This document shows, in pieces, positions 27,256 to 37,649 of a stretch of 64,000 bases of DNA. The DNA comes from Prevotella sp. khp7 (GTDB lineage Bacteria; Bacteroidota; Bacteroidia; Bacteroidales; Bacteroidaceae). Every line of letters begins with the position of its first letter. Position 1 is the stretch's first letter. The stretch spans positions 789,414 through 853,413 of the forward strand of contig NZ_FOIV01000002.1 in the NCBI RefSeq assembly GCF_900109055.1. Reading direction: 5' to 3'. Below the pieces are notes generated by a model that was given only the letters and a program-made list of their open reading frames with translations, ran no database searches and was not told the origin of the DNA. The translations under genes were made by a program, and so were the position numbers.

Positions 27256-29835
27256 ATGCTACGTATTATTACTTTATTCTGGATTTTTGCATTGTTGTGC
27301 GTTGGAACTTTTGCTGGTGTTCCTTTCATATGTCACTATGGTATTGAAGACTATGGTAGTGGCCATACAACTTGGCGTATTGCTTCTTATGAAAACTGGA
27401 CTTTCTTTGCCAATGAGCGTGCATTGCTTACGTATGATGGCGTCAGTTGGGAGCGACATATGCTAAATAATCGTTCAGAAGTAAGAGGCGTTGCCGTTTT
27501 TCCCAAACAGCATCGTGTGTATGTAGGTGGAGAAAATGAGTATGGTTTCTTTGAGGTTGGTCAAAACGGTGTTCTGCAGTATCATTGTTTATCAGATTCT
27601 GTTGATAAGAAATTCCGAGAGGTAGGTAATGTATGGGAAATATACGAATTAAGCGGGGTTCTTTATCTGCGCTGTGATGATTATATCCTCATTATGCACC
27701 ACAAGGAACCTTTCATGATTGAATCAAAAGATAAAATATTTGCCTCTATATTGGTAGATGGTGTTATTTATGTAGCTACTGATCATGGTGTGAAGATGGT
27801 GGCTGGTGAGCGGCTATTGCCTATTACTGGAGGAACTGTTTTGGATCATATGCGTATCAATTCTATGTTTAAGTATAAACAAGGTATGATTGTTACTACT
27901 TCAAATGATGGAATGTTTTACTATAATGGCCGGTCGGTTACGCCTTTTCCAACAGCCGCCGACCGTCTGTTAAAGGAAGGTGTCATCTGTTGCGCAACTA
28001 TTAATGGTGATTTGGTAGCATTAGGAACAATACATAATGGTATTGTCATTATCAATCTTGCTACGGGAGAGGTGAAGAATTATAATGAGATGCATGGATT
28101 ACAGAATAATACCGTACTCTCAATAAGTTTTGATGCATTAGGAAATTTGTGGGCAGGTATGGATTACGGTATTGATTATATCCTTCTGAACGCCCCCTAT
28201 TCTCACCTTTATGGCAAAGGTTTGTCGTATGGTATTGGCTATAGTGCACAAGTTTTCCAGAATAATCTGTATCTTGGAACGGATCGTGGACTGTTTATGA
28301 CACCTCTTGACCACGTGCTGCAAGGTCAGAACATTCATCTGAATAGGATTGATAGCCCCAGTGGACCTGCTTGGTTCTTATACAGTCATCATGACGAGTT
28401 GTTCTGTCTGCATGACAAGGGCATCTTTTGTGTTAACGGGACAAAAGCTAACAAAATAACAGATGTCATCGGTGCTTGGTCCTGTGTGGCTCAAGAAGGA
28501 ACTAACAACAGATTGTTTGTGGGGTTGTATAATGGTATCTGTATTTTAGAGAAGTTAGATGGTGAATGGCGCTCGTTAGGTCGGATAAAGGGCATAAGTG
28601 AATCAGGTCGCTATTTCCGACAAACAGGTAAACAACAGCTTACGGTGTATAACCGAAATCTGAATCTGGCAGAAATATATCATTTGGATAGCTCATATCA
28701 GACCGTGATCAGTCATCAAACGGTAAGAAAAGTCTGGATAGATTCCTTATCAGATGTTCCTTCTGATTTATATGAGATGTGGGATGCTTCTGGTAATATC
28801 ATTAAACTCGACAAACAGATTAATCTGATTCCATGTAGTTCAGGTTTTATCCTGTATAAACCAGATGTGGAAATGCCGTCAGTGCGTACGCTGATTCACC
28901 GAATGTTGCTAACTGCACCAAGGGATTCTGTGGTGTATCGTGCTAATTTCACTCATTTCAAATCTTCACCGATAATCAGCTTTGACAACAACTCTGTCCG
29001 TTTTGATTTCCGTGCCGTTGCATTACAGGTTGATGATGGTGTTACTTATCAGTATAGACTGAATGATGGTGAATGGTCTGAACCTACTACCTCGACGTCA
29101 AAAGAATACAGCAATCTTCTTGAAGGAACCTACACTTTTGAGGTCCGAGCATGTAGTGGTAACCATTTTACAGAGCCTGATAGTATTACTTTCACAATCT
29201 TATCTCCCTGGTATCGTACATGGATTGCCAATCTTGTTTATATCTTCTTGCTTTGTTGTGGAGGGTTCATGATGTATCAATATGCTCGTCGTTATATGTG
29301 GCGTAAGCAGAATCTGGCGGTTGAACTGAAAACCAAGGAAATGAAGATTGAAATCGATCAATTGGAAAAAGATAAGATCGATCTTGAATTGAAGCATAAA
29401 AACCAGGAGATAGCTAATCTTATTATTAGTGTTGCCAGAAAGAACGAGACGCTCTTTGCTTTAAAGGAGAGTATTCGTTCTGTGGCAGTAAAACTCTCAA
29501 AGTCGAATACGGCAGAAAGTAAGCGAGAGTTGTTGATGATCAATAACAGTATTGAATCGAGTATGGAAGGAGATGAGTTGCTCAAGCGATTTGAAGAGCA
29601 ATTTGATCTGGTAAACAATAACTTTATGCAACGACTTTCTCAAAAGCACCCCGACCTGTCTGGTAGCGAACGACTGATGTGTGCTTATCTGAAAATGAAT
29701 CTTTCTACGAAGGAAATAGCTCCGTTACTCAACATTTCTGTGCGTGGAGTTGAGACAATGCGATATAGAATCCGTAAAAAATTTAATCTTGAACGCGATA
29801 TGAACCTGATTGATTATATTAGTTCATTTGCTTGA
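27256..29835 (+). CDS. Propeller-sensor/LuxR-HTH membrane regulator of PUL 2
   Basis: 859 residues. Signal peptide (MLRIITLFWIF...FAG), propeller repeats through about residue 560 (for example NLWAGMDYGIDYI), Y_Y_Y domain (about 570-650), membrane helix (about 656-682), a coiled coil rich in Lys and Glu (about 685-745), and a C-terminal LuxR/GerE-type HTH (about 800-855, with TKEIAPLLNIS). Same layout and clear resemblance to the regulator at 5134, with no kinase or receiver module. It stands directly upstream of the PUL 2 operon on the same strand and is its likely activator; an alternative is that it also acts on PUL 1. Confidence 0.88.
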   Translation: MLRIITLFWIFALLCVGTFAGVPFICHYGIEDYGSGHTTWRIASYENWTFFANERALLTYDGVSWERHMLNNRSEVRGVAVFPKQHRVYVGGENEYGFFEVGQNGVLQYHCLSDSVDKKFREVGNVWEIYELSGVLYLRCDDYILIMHHKEPFMIESKDKIFASILVDGVIYVATDHGVKMVAGERLLPITGGTVLDHMRINSMFKYKQGMIVTTSNDGMFYYNGRSVTPFPTAADRLLKEGVICCATINGDLVALGTIHNGIVIINLATGEVKNYNEMHGLQNNTVLSISFDALGNLWAGMDYGIDYILLNAPYSHLYGKGLSYGIGYSAQVFQNNLYLGTDRGLFMTPLDHVLQGQNIHLNRIDSPSGPAWFLYSHHDELFCLHDKGIFCVNGTKANKITDVIGAWSCVAQEGTNNRLFVGLYNGICILEKLDGEWRSLGRIKGISESGRYFRQTGKQQLTVYNRNLNLAEIYHLDSSYQTVISHQTVRKVWIDSLSDVPSDLYEMWDASGNIIKLDKQINLIPCSSGFILYKPDVEMPSVRTLIHRMLLTAPRDSVVYRANFTHFKSSPIISFDNNSVRFDFRAVALQVDDGVTYQYRLNDGEWSEPTTSTSKEYSNLLEGTYTFEVRACSGNHFTEPDSITFTILSPWYRTWIANLVYIFLLCCGGFMMYQYARRYMWRKQNLAVELKTKEMKIEIDQLEKDKIDLELKHKNQEIANLIISVARKNETLFALKESIRSVAVKLSKSNTAESKRELLMINNSIESSMEGDELLKRFEEQFDLVNNNFMQRLSQKHPDLSGSERLMCAYLKMNLSTKEIAPLLNISVRGVETMRYRIRKKFNLERDMNLIDYISSFA

Positions 29836-29856
29836 TAATCAGCTGCTTTGTTATTT

Positions 29857-29874
29857 TGACGTACTTCTGACGTA
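29857..29874 (+). promoter_or_regulatory. Candidate activator site, direct repeats upstream of PUL 2
   Basis: TGACGTA occurs twice, at 29857-29863 and 29868-29874, spaced exactly 11 bases or one helical turn. It ends 65 bases upstream of the PUL 2 -7 box. The spacing and position suit a dimeric activator, probably the regulator encoded just upstream. Inference only. Confidence 0.4.
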
Positions 29875-29939
29875 TTCGGCAGATGTGGCTGGTGTATTTA
29901 TAACGACCTGTAAAAAGAACACCATTTGATCATAATAAC

Positions 29940-29947
29940 TACCTTTG
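29940..29947 (+). promoter_or_regulatory. -7 promoter box of the PUL 2 operon
   Basis: TACCTTTG, 47 bases before the ATG at 29995. The -33 region lacks TTG at 19-21 bases, consistent with an activator-dependent promoter. Confidence 0.6.
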
Positions 29948-29994
29948 CCAGCGAAATAGACTTTTATCCATTAACTAAATCAAAGCAATCGATT

Positions 29995-31704
29995 ATGAAA
30001 AGAAAGTTTTTGAATGCGCTCCTCGTTGGAGCAATGGTGCTAACAGGAACAGGTTTCTCATCCTGTAGTAAAGACAATGATGACCTCGAAACACGCATTA
30101 CTGCTATCGAGGGTTACTTTAATGAGGCTGTGGGTGCTACGGTTGTAAGTGCAACTCAGTCTGCTGATGGTTCTTGGACACTGACTATGAGCGATGGCAA
30201 AGTGATTACCACACCACCAGCAAAGAGTGGCTCAGAGGTGACTGTTACTGAAAACGAAAACAACTTTATTATTACTGTAAATGGTACTCAGTATGTCATT
30301 CCTAAAGCTGCAGCGGCTTGCCAGTTAATCTATAGTCCACAGTATGAGGATGGAATGGAGATATATGATGGCCAGACTATCTATGTTATGTTCCAGATGA
30401 GTCCTAAGCTTGCTACACTTGATGATGCCTATATCGATATACAGGAGGCACATGAGCTGAAGACACGTGGAAGCAACGACTTGTTCAAGGTGATAGATGG
30501 TGCTAGTATTAGTGGCGATATGATAACCATTCCTGTTCAGGCTACTGCTGCCGAAGAAGGAAAGTCTTATGCTGTGAATATTGTGATTACACAGAATGGT
30601 AAGACCTATATCTCCAACTATTTCCGTATTCAGGTTAATAGCAATAGTTTTGTAGCTGAGGTTCTTGAGGATTATGGTTTTGCCGCATCTGTTTCTGATG
30701 CTCAGAAGAGTGAGATAACACAGACTTCTGCAGGTACGGACACCTGGTATTGGACAGCTACTATTCCTACCGATTTGGTGGATGATTTCAATATGGCCGA
30801 GTTCTTTACAGATTTGCCCGAGGGTGTAACGTTCGAGGTCGCAAGTGCTTCAAAGCAGTTGAATGATAATGCACGCAATGCCTATGATGTCTTGAAGAGT
30901 AGTCTTGCTGTTAATGGTTCATGGTCACTGGCTGGTCGTCCAGGTTGCGACTTTCCTGAAGGTTTTATGGTAAATGTTCTGATAGATGGCGTGGTCAAGA
31001 TGAAGGTTAACTGGATTTTCAATGATCCATTGAAGGAAATCAGTTTTAAAGGTGGTTTCAACAATCTTTCTGAGCATATGGAAATTTGTCCGGAGGACGG
31101 TTCTGGCTATTGGGCTCCTGGTGTGAATAGTTGGGATATCCAGAAGGCATTCTCTGCCGTATTCGATGGTGACGATAGTCAGGTCCCCATGCAGCATGGT
31201 GGCGCACAGACATTCCTGCACGAACAGTGGGGTAATTATTCTGTTCAGATGAAGGAACAGGGCGACATCATCTTCCACGACGGAACCCGTCTGGCATTGG
31301 GTGATTTGGGACAGAAGTATGCTAAGCACTCTAAGGGCGTTTACTGGTATCTTGGTGGTGCTGCTGTCACTTCTTCAAACCGTCGTAATATTGCTGGCAA
31401 GCCTGAAGATGAAGCCGGTCTGATTGAACAGTTCGGTGGTAACTGTAATGGTGAGATTATTGGTGGTTGGGACTGGATTCCATATAGCGACTGGCACGAT
31501 TTGATTGGAATCGATATCAACGATGCAGGCGTGATGACCACTGGTAGTCAATACCCAGGATGGGGACTTCGTATCCATGTCCGTGCTGCCTTCGAATATG
31601 CTTATGGTCAGCGTTATATCGGTGATGGTGATGGTGGTATTGCATTCCTCTTCATCAATCGTCGTGGTGCTGCTGAAGGTGTTGTCGATCCTGCTTCACG
31701 TTAA
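29995..31704 (+). CDS. PUL 2 surface lipoprotein, probable glycan-binding protein
   Basis: 569 residues from the ATG at 29995; the frame opens 69 bases earlier but that stretch contains the promoter. The lipobox SSC is followed by SKDNDD, a strong surface-export signal. A short helical coil (DDLETRITAIEGYF) opens the mature protein in the style of DUF4988, then beta-rich domains up to about 230, and a large C-terminal domain rich in Trp, Tyr and Gly (about 360-569) with no recognised catalytic motif. I do not know the family of the C-terminal part. First gene of the PUL 2 operon, ahead of susC, where surface glycan-binding proteins sometimes lie; an enzyme activity cannot be excluded. Confidence 0.75.
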   Translation: MKRKFLNALLVGAMVLTGTGFSSCSKDNDDLETRITAIEGYFNEAVGATVVSATQSADGSWTLTMSDGKVITTPPAKSGSEVTVTENENNFIITVNGTQYVIPKAAAACQLIYSPQYEDGMEIYDGQTIYVMFQMSPKLATLDDAYIDIQEAHELKTRGSNDLFKVIDGASISGDMITIPVQATAAEEGKSYAVNIVITQNGKTYISNYFRIQVNSNSFVAEVLEDYGFAASVSDAQKSEITQTSAGTDTWYWTATIPTDLVDDFNMAEFFTDLPEGVTFEVASASKQLNDNARNAYDVLKSSLAVNGSWSLAGRPGCDFPEGFMVNVLIDGVVKMKVNWIFNDPLKEISFKGGFNNLSEHMEICPEDGSGYWAPGVNSWDIQKAFSAVFDGDDSQVPMQHGGAQTFLHEQWGNYSVQMKEQGDIIFHDGTRLALGDLGQKYAKHSKGVYWYLGGAAVTSSNRRNIAGKPEDEAGLIEQFGGNCNGEIIGGWDWIPYSDWHDLIGIDINDAGVMTTGSQYPGWGLRIHVRAAFEYAYGQRYIGDGDGGIAFLFINRRGAAEGVVDPASR

Positions 31705-31723
31705 TCACTAATCCCTATTGATT

Positions 31724-34700
31724 ATGAGAAGATATATTATTATCATATTGTGTATGCTTGCTGCTTTGCCAGGTTTAGCACAGCAACGTGAGGTGAAGGG
31801 CCTTGTGACTGATGCTAACGGTGAACCTGTCATTGGTGCGACCATACGTGTGAATGGCTCGAATAGGGCGACCGTCACCAACATGAATGGCCAATTCAGT
31901 ATCTTGGCTTCTCCTAAAGAAAAGCTGAAGATCTCTTTCGTAGGTTATCATGATGCGCAGGTTAGCGCTTCAAAGAATAGCTTGAATGTAATGTTGCAAG
32001 AAGATAGCCACTTACTCGACGACGTGGTGGTTGTTGGTTATGGCACACAGAAAAAGGCTACTCTTACTGGAGCCGTTGCCTCCATAAATAATAAGGAAAT
32101 GACTGTCACCAAGAACGAGAATACGGTTAACATGCTGGCTGGTAAAATTCCTGGCATTCGTATTACACAGTCCAGTGCACAGCCTGGAGAGTTTAATAGT
32201 AAGATTGATATTCGCGGTATGGGAACGCCATTGATTGTGGTCGATGGCATTCCTCGCGACCAGTCCTATTTCTCACGCATGGATGCTAATGAGATTGAGA
32301 ATGTGTCTGTACTGAAAGATGCATCGGCTGCAATCTATGGTGTACGTGCTGCAAATGGTGTGATCCTGGTTACTACAAAGCATGGAACAGGTACAAAGAA
32401 CGGCAAGTTTGATATCACTTTCTCTGCTAATTATGGCTGGCAGTCGTTCCTCTACCTGCCAGAAACGGCTTCTGCAGCAGAACATATCATGCTGTATAAT
32501 GAGAAGGTTAACAACTCCCTCAGTAATAATACCTATCCTCAACGTTTGGGAAATGGACTGAAATCGTATAAGGATATGTTCTACTATACCTCACATGGTA
32601 TCACTGGAACTAACTGGACTAAGGAGATGTTTGATACATCTTCACCTCAGGAACAGTACAATGTGTCTTTGAATGGTAGCTCGCAGAAAATCGACTATTT
32701 CTTTAATGTCGGTTATATGAAGCAGATGGGTAGTTATAAGAGCCATTCGATGAATTATGACCGCTGGAACTTCCGTTCAAATGTTGATGCTCGCATCACT
32801 GATCGTCTTAAAGCCACTGTTTCACTCAGTGGCTATAAGGACGAGAAGAATCAGCCTTATACAGATATTTGGAGTGTTTATAAGAAGGCGTGGACCTATC
32901 GTCCTACTGCCACACCGTATTTGAATGGCAACACAGATTATCCTTCTAAGGATCCTGACTTTACAGAGGAGGCAAACCCTGTAACAGAGATAGATTCTGA
33001 TTACTCTGGTTTCAGACGTGAGCGTCGTTATAATTTCAATGGTGGTTTGACGTTGCAGTACGACTTCAAGTATGTGAAAGGTCTGAGCGCCAAGGCTTTC
33101 TATAGCTATGATTATTATACCACTGATAACCATAACTACCAGAAGGAATATAACCTTTACCGTCTTAACGATTCTACCAAGGGCATAGATGAGCCGGGAA
33201 ACTTGGTTTCTCTGCCTCAGAACTCTGGTAAGTCGTATGTGCGACGTTGGACAGATCCTAGTCATTCAACTGATCTCCAGTTGTCACTGAACTACGATCG
33301 TACCTTTGGCGACCATAAAGTCAGTGCCTTGCTGCTTTATGAAGAGCAGTATAACACGTGGGACAATTTCTCTGCACAGCGTAATATGCTTTTGTCGACT
33401 GAGTATCTCTTTGCAGGTGATACAGATGGTATGGCAGGCTCAAGCTCTGGTATTGGCGATATCACCCGTAAAGCTTGGGTGGGCCGCCTGAATTACGACT
33501 ATCAGGGGAAGTATCTGGCAGAGTTGGCGTTCCGTGAGGATGCCTCTTCTCGCTGGGCTGATGGTGCTCGTTGGGGTTTCTTCCCCTCTGTGCTCGTAGG
33601 TTGGCGTGCTAGTGAGGAAAACTTTGTCAAAAAGCTGGTACCATTCCTGTCTAACTTAAAATTCCGTTTGTCGTATGGTGAGATGGGAGATGATGGAGCT
33701 GCAGGTACTTATCCTCCAACTGTTGTCGGGTATAATCTGAATAACGATTTCGGTTGGTATTACACAGAGGGTACTTTGACTACAGGTGTCACGCCCACTG
33801 CCATACCTAATCCTGATCTGACATGGTATAAATCAAAACTATACAATGCAGGTATTGATTTCGAACTGTGGAACGGACTCCTTGGTGGTACGTTCGAGGT
33901 GTTCAAGCGTCAGCGTAGTGGACTTCTCGATCGCTCAAACCGTACTATTCCTGGTACAGTAGGTGCTGACCTGCCATTGGAAAATATGAATAGTGATATG
34001 ACCTTCGGTTGGGAAATCAGTCTCTATCACCGAAATCGCATTGGCGAGTTGGGCTATCAGGTCATGGGCCAAATCTCCGCAGCCAAAAACCGTTGGGATA
34101 AACGTAGCAATAATCAGGGCAGTAACTCTATGAGTAACTGGTATGATGTAAACCGTAGTGGTCGTAATATGGATATCTGGTTCAGTATCGAAGAAGGTGG
34201 ACGTTTCAGCAGCTATGACGAGATACAGCACCATTCAACCATTGGTACCAACTATGGTACAGGCACACTTCCTGGCGATTACTGGTATAAAGACTGGAAT
34301 GGCGATGGTGTTGTTGATGGTAATGATAATCATCCTGTTGCCACTTTCAATCTGCCAGTATTCAACTATGGCATCTCTTTGTCTGCCGATTGGCGTGGTA
34401 TCGACCTTTCTATGAACTGGCAGGGTTCTGCTGGTATCTACAATCTGTATGATGAGGTGTTTACTGAGGTTTGTCCGTTCAATGGCGGTGCGGCCCTTGA
34501 TATCTATCTTGATCGCTGGCATACCAAGAAACTGACTGACGATCCCTGGAATCCTCATACAGAGTGGGTGTCTGGCTATTATCCTGCAACAGGGCATAGC
34601 TTTAATATTGGTACAACAGGTATTCAGAATACATCCTACATCCGATTGAAGACTTTGGAGCTGGGCTATTCTCTGCCGAAGAAATGGTTAGGAACAGTTG

Positions 34701-34885
34701 GTGTGAAAGACCTGCGTGTCTATGTCAATGCCTACAACCTGTTGACAATAACTGGTATAAAGAATATGGACCCAGAGCGTCCTGGTCATCAGGGTGGAGC
34801 CAACAATGGTACTGAGAGCAGTATACTTTTCTATAATTATCCTGTGAACCGCTCGTTTAATGTAGGTGCTACGCTTAAGTTCTAA
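31724..34885 (+). CDS. SusC-like TonB-dependent transporter, PUL 2
   Basis: 1053 residues from the ATG at 31724; a TTG two codons earlier is less likely. Signal peptide ending GLAQQ, CarboxypepD_reg-like domain (about 22-100), TonB-box region DDVVVVGYGTQKK, plug with PLIVVDGIPRDQ and SVLKDASAAIYG, and the barrel ending FNVGATLKF. Imports the PUL 2 oligosaccharide. The susD start is 3 bases behind the stop, so the two are translationally close. Confidence 0.93.
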   Translation: MRRYIIIILCMLAALPGLAQQREVKGLVTDANGEPVIGATIRVNGSNRATVTNMNGQFSILASPKEKLKISFVGYHDAQVSASKNSLNVMLQEDSHLLDDVVVVGYGTQKKATLTGAVASINNKEMTVTKNENTVNMLAGKIPGIRITQSSAQPGEFNSKIDIRGMGTPLIVVDGIPRDQSYFSRMDANEIENVSVLKDASAAIYGVRAANGVILVTTKHGTGTKNGKFDITFSANYGWQSFLYLPETASAAEHIMLYNEKVNNSLSNNTYPQRLGNGLKSYKDMFYYTSHGITGTNWTKEMFDTSSPQEQYNVSLNGSSQKIDYFFNVGYMKQMGSYKSHSMNYDRWNFRSNVDARITDRLKATVSLSGYKDEKNQPYTDIWSVYKKAWTYRPTATPYLNGNTDYPSKDPDFTEEANPVTEIDSDYSGFRRERRYNFNGGLTLQYDFKYVKGLSAKAFYSYDYYTTDNHNYQKEYNLYRLNDSTKGIDEPGNLVSLPQNSGKSYVRRWTDPSHSTDLQLSLNYDRTFGDHKVSALLLYEEQYNTWDNFSAQRNMLLSTEYLFAGDTDGMAGSSSGIGDITRKAWVGRLNYDYQGKYLAELAFREDASSRWADGARWGFFPSVLVGWRASEENFVKKLVPFLSNLKFRLSYGEMGDDGAAGTYPPTVVGYNLNNDFGWYYTEGTLTTGVTPTAIPNPDLTWYKSKLYNAGIDFELWNGLLGGTFEVFKRQRSGLLDRSNRTIPGTVGADLPLENMNSDMTFGWEISLYHRNRIGELGYQVMGQISAAKNRWDKRSNNQGSNSMSNWYDVNRSGRNMDIWFSIEEGGRFSSYDEIQHHSTIGTNYGTGTLPGDYWYKDWNGDGVVDGNDNHPVATFNLPVFNYGISLSADWRGIDLSMNWQGSAGIYNLYDEVFTEVCPFNGGAALDIYLDRWHTKKLTDDPWNPHTEWVSGYYPATGHSFNIGTTGIQNTSYIRLKTLELGYSLPKKWLGTVGVKDLRVYVNAYNLLTITGIKNMDPERPGHQGGANNGTESSILFYNYPVNRSFNVGATLKF

Positions 34886-34888
34886 TTA

Positions 34889-36859
34889 ATGAAAGAAAAG
34901 AATATGAAGACGATTAAATATTTAATATTTACAGCATTCATAAGCACGTTAACGATAGCCTGCGACGACTTGGACTTGGAGCCCAAGGGAATCTTGGCCG
35001 AGAACCTGCTCTTTAAATCGGAGGTGGGAGTACAGCAATATTTTGCACGTGTTTATAATACTTTGCCGATAGAGGATTTCAATTACTATCAGGGCGAAGG
35101 ATATAAGAAAGAAGGTAATGCTTGGGAAGGTCAGAAAAACAGTCCGTCATCAGTCTGTCTGGAAGGCAATGGTCGTGGAGAGAACATGGATGCCGGCTAT
35201 TACTGGCCCTATGGCGAAATCCGTTATATCAACACATTTCTGACAGAGTTCCCCAAATATAAAGAGAACTATACTGAGTCCGATTATGAGGCCCTGCTGT
35301 CTGAGGGGTACTTTATCCGCGCCTTCTACTATTTTGGTTTGGTTAAACGCTTTGGTGGCGTTCCCTTGATTAGTACACCTCAGGACCCTAAGGGTGATCC
35401 AGATACTCTAAAGGTTGCACGTAGCACAGAGTATGATACTTACAAGTTTATCTATAACGACTTGAAGTATGCCATGGCTCATGGCAGTACGGATAAGAAA
35501 CGAACCACTCGTGGAACAGCTTATGCTGCAGCTGCCTTGATGTCGCGTGTCATGCTCTACGCTGCCTCAAGCGCCAACTATGGATGGACGGTTGGTACCA
35601 CAGGTCCTGCAGTCAATGCTGGTCTGATGATTATCCCTCAAGAACATGCTGAGGAATTCTATCAGTATGCCTACGATGCTTGTAAGTTTCTGCACGATGC
35701 TGGCTTTAAACTCCATACGGCTGGTGATGGCGAAACAGCTTTTGTCGAGACCATGGTCAACGATACTGAAGAGGATATCTTCATGAAAAGATTTGGCAAT
35801 GTAACAACGCTCGAGGCTGGTGGTAATCGTAATACAGGTTTGTTCCATGGTTGGGACGCTATGGTATTACCATTGGGAACAGGCATGTCATCAAGTGTAG
35901 GATGCGCGTTGCAGGGATGCTGGGAATCAGCAAAACTGTTCCAGATGCCAGCTATAGCCGACGGAGATGGCAAGCCTATCCGCTTTAATGACCCTTCTGA
36001 GTTGTGGAATACTGATGAGATGGAAGGACGAGCTCGTGCCACCTTCTTCTTCTCAGGTATGATAGAACCCGTTTCAGGTGAGAAGATGGACTTCCGTGCT
36101 GGTATCTTTAAAACCTATGGTGGTCACACACAGGCTGATGGATGTCCTTACGGTGGCAGTAATGACTTCACTAACGAGAACCGTGTTATAGGTGGTGATA
36201 ACGAGATGCTGAATGGTATCCGTGTGAACGGTCGTTATGGCATGGTGACCAATCATGGCGACGAGGGTTGGAACTACATGGGCATCGGTGTGCGCAAATA
36301 TGTTGGCACCACCACCGGACGAGGTAAGGAACTGCATCAGAGTTCAACCAATTGGAAAGTGTTTCGTTACGGCGAGGTGCTTTGTAACTGGGCTGAGGCT
36401 GCCTATGAACTTGGACTGCTGCGTGGCGATGAAAGCCTGAAGCAGGAGGCCGTTGCTCATATCAACGAGTTGCATGTTCGTGCGGGCGCCCGTCCTTATG
36501 TCTATAAGGCTGATGCTCAGAACGTCAATGAGTTAGATGCTGAGCAGTATCCTTATTCCTATGATGTTGATGAAAACCTCCAGTATATTCGTGATGAGCG
36601 TGTTCGCGAGCTGTGTTTCGAGAATCAGCACTATTGGGATCTGCGTCGTTGGCGTGTATATCACGATCTGTTCCAGAATACGATAGCTCATTGTCTGTCT
36701 TGTTACTATGTACTGGATGAGGATAAGTATATCTTCCTGCCCGATGAGCCCTCGTTCAATTCCTATCGTCGTACGTTCTACTCTTCACAATATTACAAGC
36801 AGATTGGCGATGATGAGATTAATAAGAATGATTTGCTTATCCGAAATGATGGATTCTAA
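34889..36859 (+). CDS. SusD/RagB-like surface lipoprotein, PUL 2
   Basis: 656 residues (or 651 if the second ATG at 34904 is used). Lipobox TIAC followed by DDLDLEP, a standard SusD start. The SusD TPR-type motif appears as SEGYFIRAFYYFGLVKRFGG and the C-terminal motif as IRDERVRELCFENQHYWDLRRW. Binds glycan at the surface and lids the SusC barrel encoded 3 bases upstream. Followed 19 bases later by a DUF3823 gene, a common neighbour of this SusD subfamily. Confidence 0.92.
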   Translation: MKEKNMKTIKYLIFTAFISTLTIACDDLDLEPKGILAENLLFKSEVGVQQYFARVYNTLPIEDFNYYQGEGYKKEGNAWEGQKNSPSSVCLEGNGRGENMDAGYYWPYGEIRYINTFLTEFPKYKENYTESDYEALLSEGYFIRAFYYFGLVKRFGGVPLISTPQDPKGDPDTLKVARSTEYDTYKFIYNDLKYAMAHGSTDKKRTTRGTAYAAAALMSRVMLYAASSANYGWTVGTTGPAVNAGLMIIPQEHAEEFYQYAYDACKFLHDAGFKLHTAGDGETAFVETMVNDTEEDIFMKRFGNVTTLEAGGNRNTGLFHGWDAMVLPLGTGMSSSVGCALQGCWESAKLFQMPAIADGDGKPIRFNDPSELWNTDEMEGRARATFFFSGMIEPVSGEKMDFRAGIFKTYGGHTQADGCPYGGSNDFTNENRVIGGDNEMLNGIRVNGRYGMVTNHGDEGWNYMGIGVRKYVGTTTGRGKELHQSSTNWKVFRYGEVLCNWAEAAYELGLLRGDESLKQEAVAHINELHVRAGARPYVYKADAQNVNELDAEQYPYSYDVDENLQYIRDERVRELCFENQHYWDLRRWRVYHDLFQNTIAHCLSCYYVLDEDKYIFLPDEPSFNSYRRTFYSSQYYKQIGDDEINKNDLLIRNDGF

Positions 36860-36878
36860 ATAAAAAAGATAGAAGAAT

Positions 36879-37649
36879 ATGAAAAAAGGATATTTTAATC
36901 TGATATGTGGCATGACTCTATTGGGATTGGTGTCGTGTATGGAGATTGATAATTTCGATGAACCAGAAGCCTCTGTCAGAGGTAGCATTATCGACTCTAC
37001 AACGGGGCTTCCTTACGAGGGCTGTGTGGGTGATAATCATATCAAGATCTGGGAAAAGAGCTTCAGTACTAATCCTGCCGAACAAGGTCTTCACATCAAG
37101 TCCGATGGTACGTATGTCAACAACAAACTCTTTGCAGGCACTTACGATATGTGTCCTGTCGATGGGCCTTGGTTCCCTGTTGATACCATCCGTGGTGTAC
37201 AAATTGGCAAGACGAATAATGCCACTCAGGACTTTGTGATAACACCTTATATCAAAGTGAAGGATTTCTCGGCTGAGCTTGAGTTGTATCCTGAGGCCAC
37301 TTACGATACTCTGGTGGTAAGCGGACGATTGTTCGCCCCCTATCCTAAGGGGTACAATGGTATGGACATGCCACAAGTACGTGAAATACGTCCTTTCGTA
37401 AGCAATGTCGAGACCTGTGGTGCTTCCATGTGCATGAGTTACTACTATAATGACCAGTGGCGTGTAAACGTGAGAAAGGGTTGGAGCACTATTGGCAATA
37501 TGGATACTGGTGAAGGCAATTTGACTTATACCTTCCGTCTGCCAGTTAAGCGTGGATACAAATATTGGGTGCGTATGGGTGTAAACATGAACGACCAGTA
37601 CAACCACTGGAATTATTCTGAAGTCAAATCGATTGAAATCCCACAGTAA
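36879..37649 (+). CDS. DUF3823 lipoprotein
   Basis: 256 residues. Lipobox LVSC followed by MEIDNFDEPEA. The mature N-terminus carries the DUF3823 opening (VRGSIIDSTTGLPY, residues about 33-48), a carboxypeptidase-regulatory-like beta sandwich, followed by a second beta domain (DUF3823_C-like, about 130-256). The family occurs next to SusD genes in PULs and is thought to be a surface accessory or glycan-binding protein; no enzymatic residues are evident. Its stop codon directly abuts the ATG of the next gene. Confidence 0.8.
   Translation: MKKGYFNLICGMTLLGLVSCMEIDNFDEPEASVRGSIIDSTTGLPYEGCVGDNHIKIWEKSFSTNPAEQGLHIKSDGTYVNNKLFAGTYDMCPVDGPWFPVDTIRGVQIGKTNNATQDFVITPYIKVKDFSAELELYPEATYDTLVVSGRLFAPYPKGYNGMDMPQVREIRPFVSNVETCGASMCMSYYYNDQWRVNVRKGWSTIGNMDTGEGNLTYTFRLPVKRGYKYWVRMGVNMNDQYNHWNYSEVKSIEIPQ

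Noticed and set aside
5134..29835. The two large regulators as hybrid two-component systems
   Set aside because: The propeller and Y_Y_Y parts fit, but no histidine kinase, ATPase or receiver domain exists between the membrane helix and the HTH.
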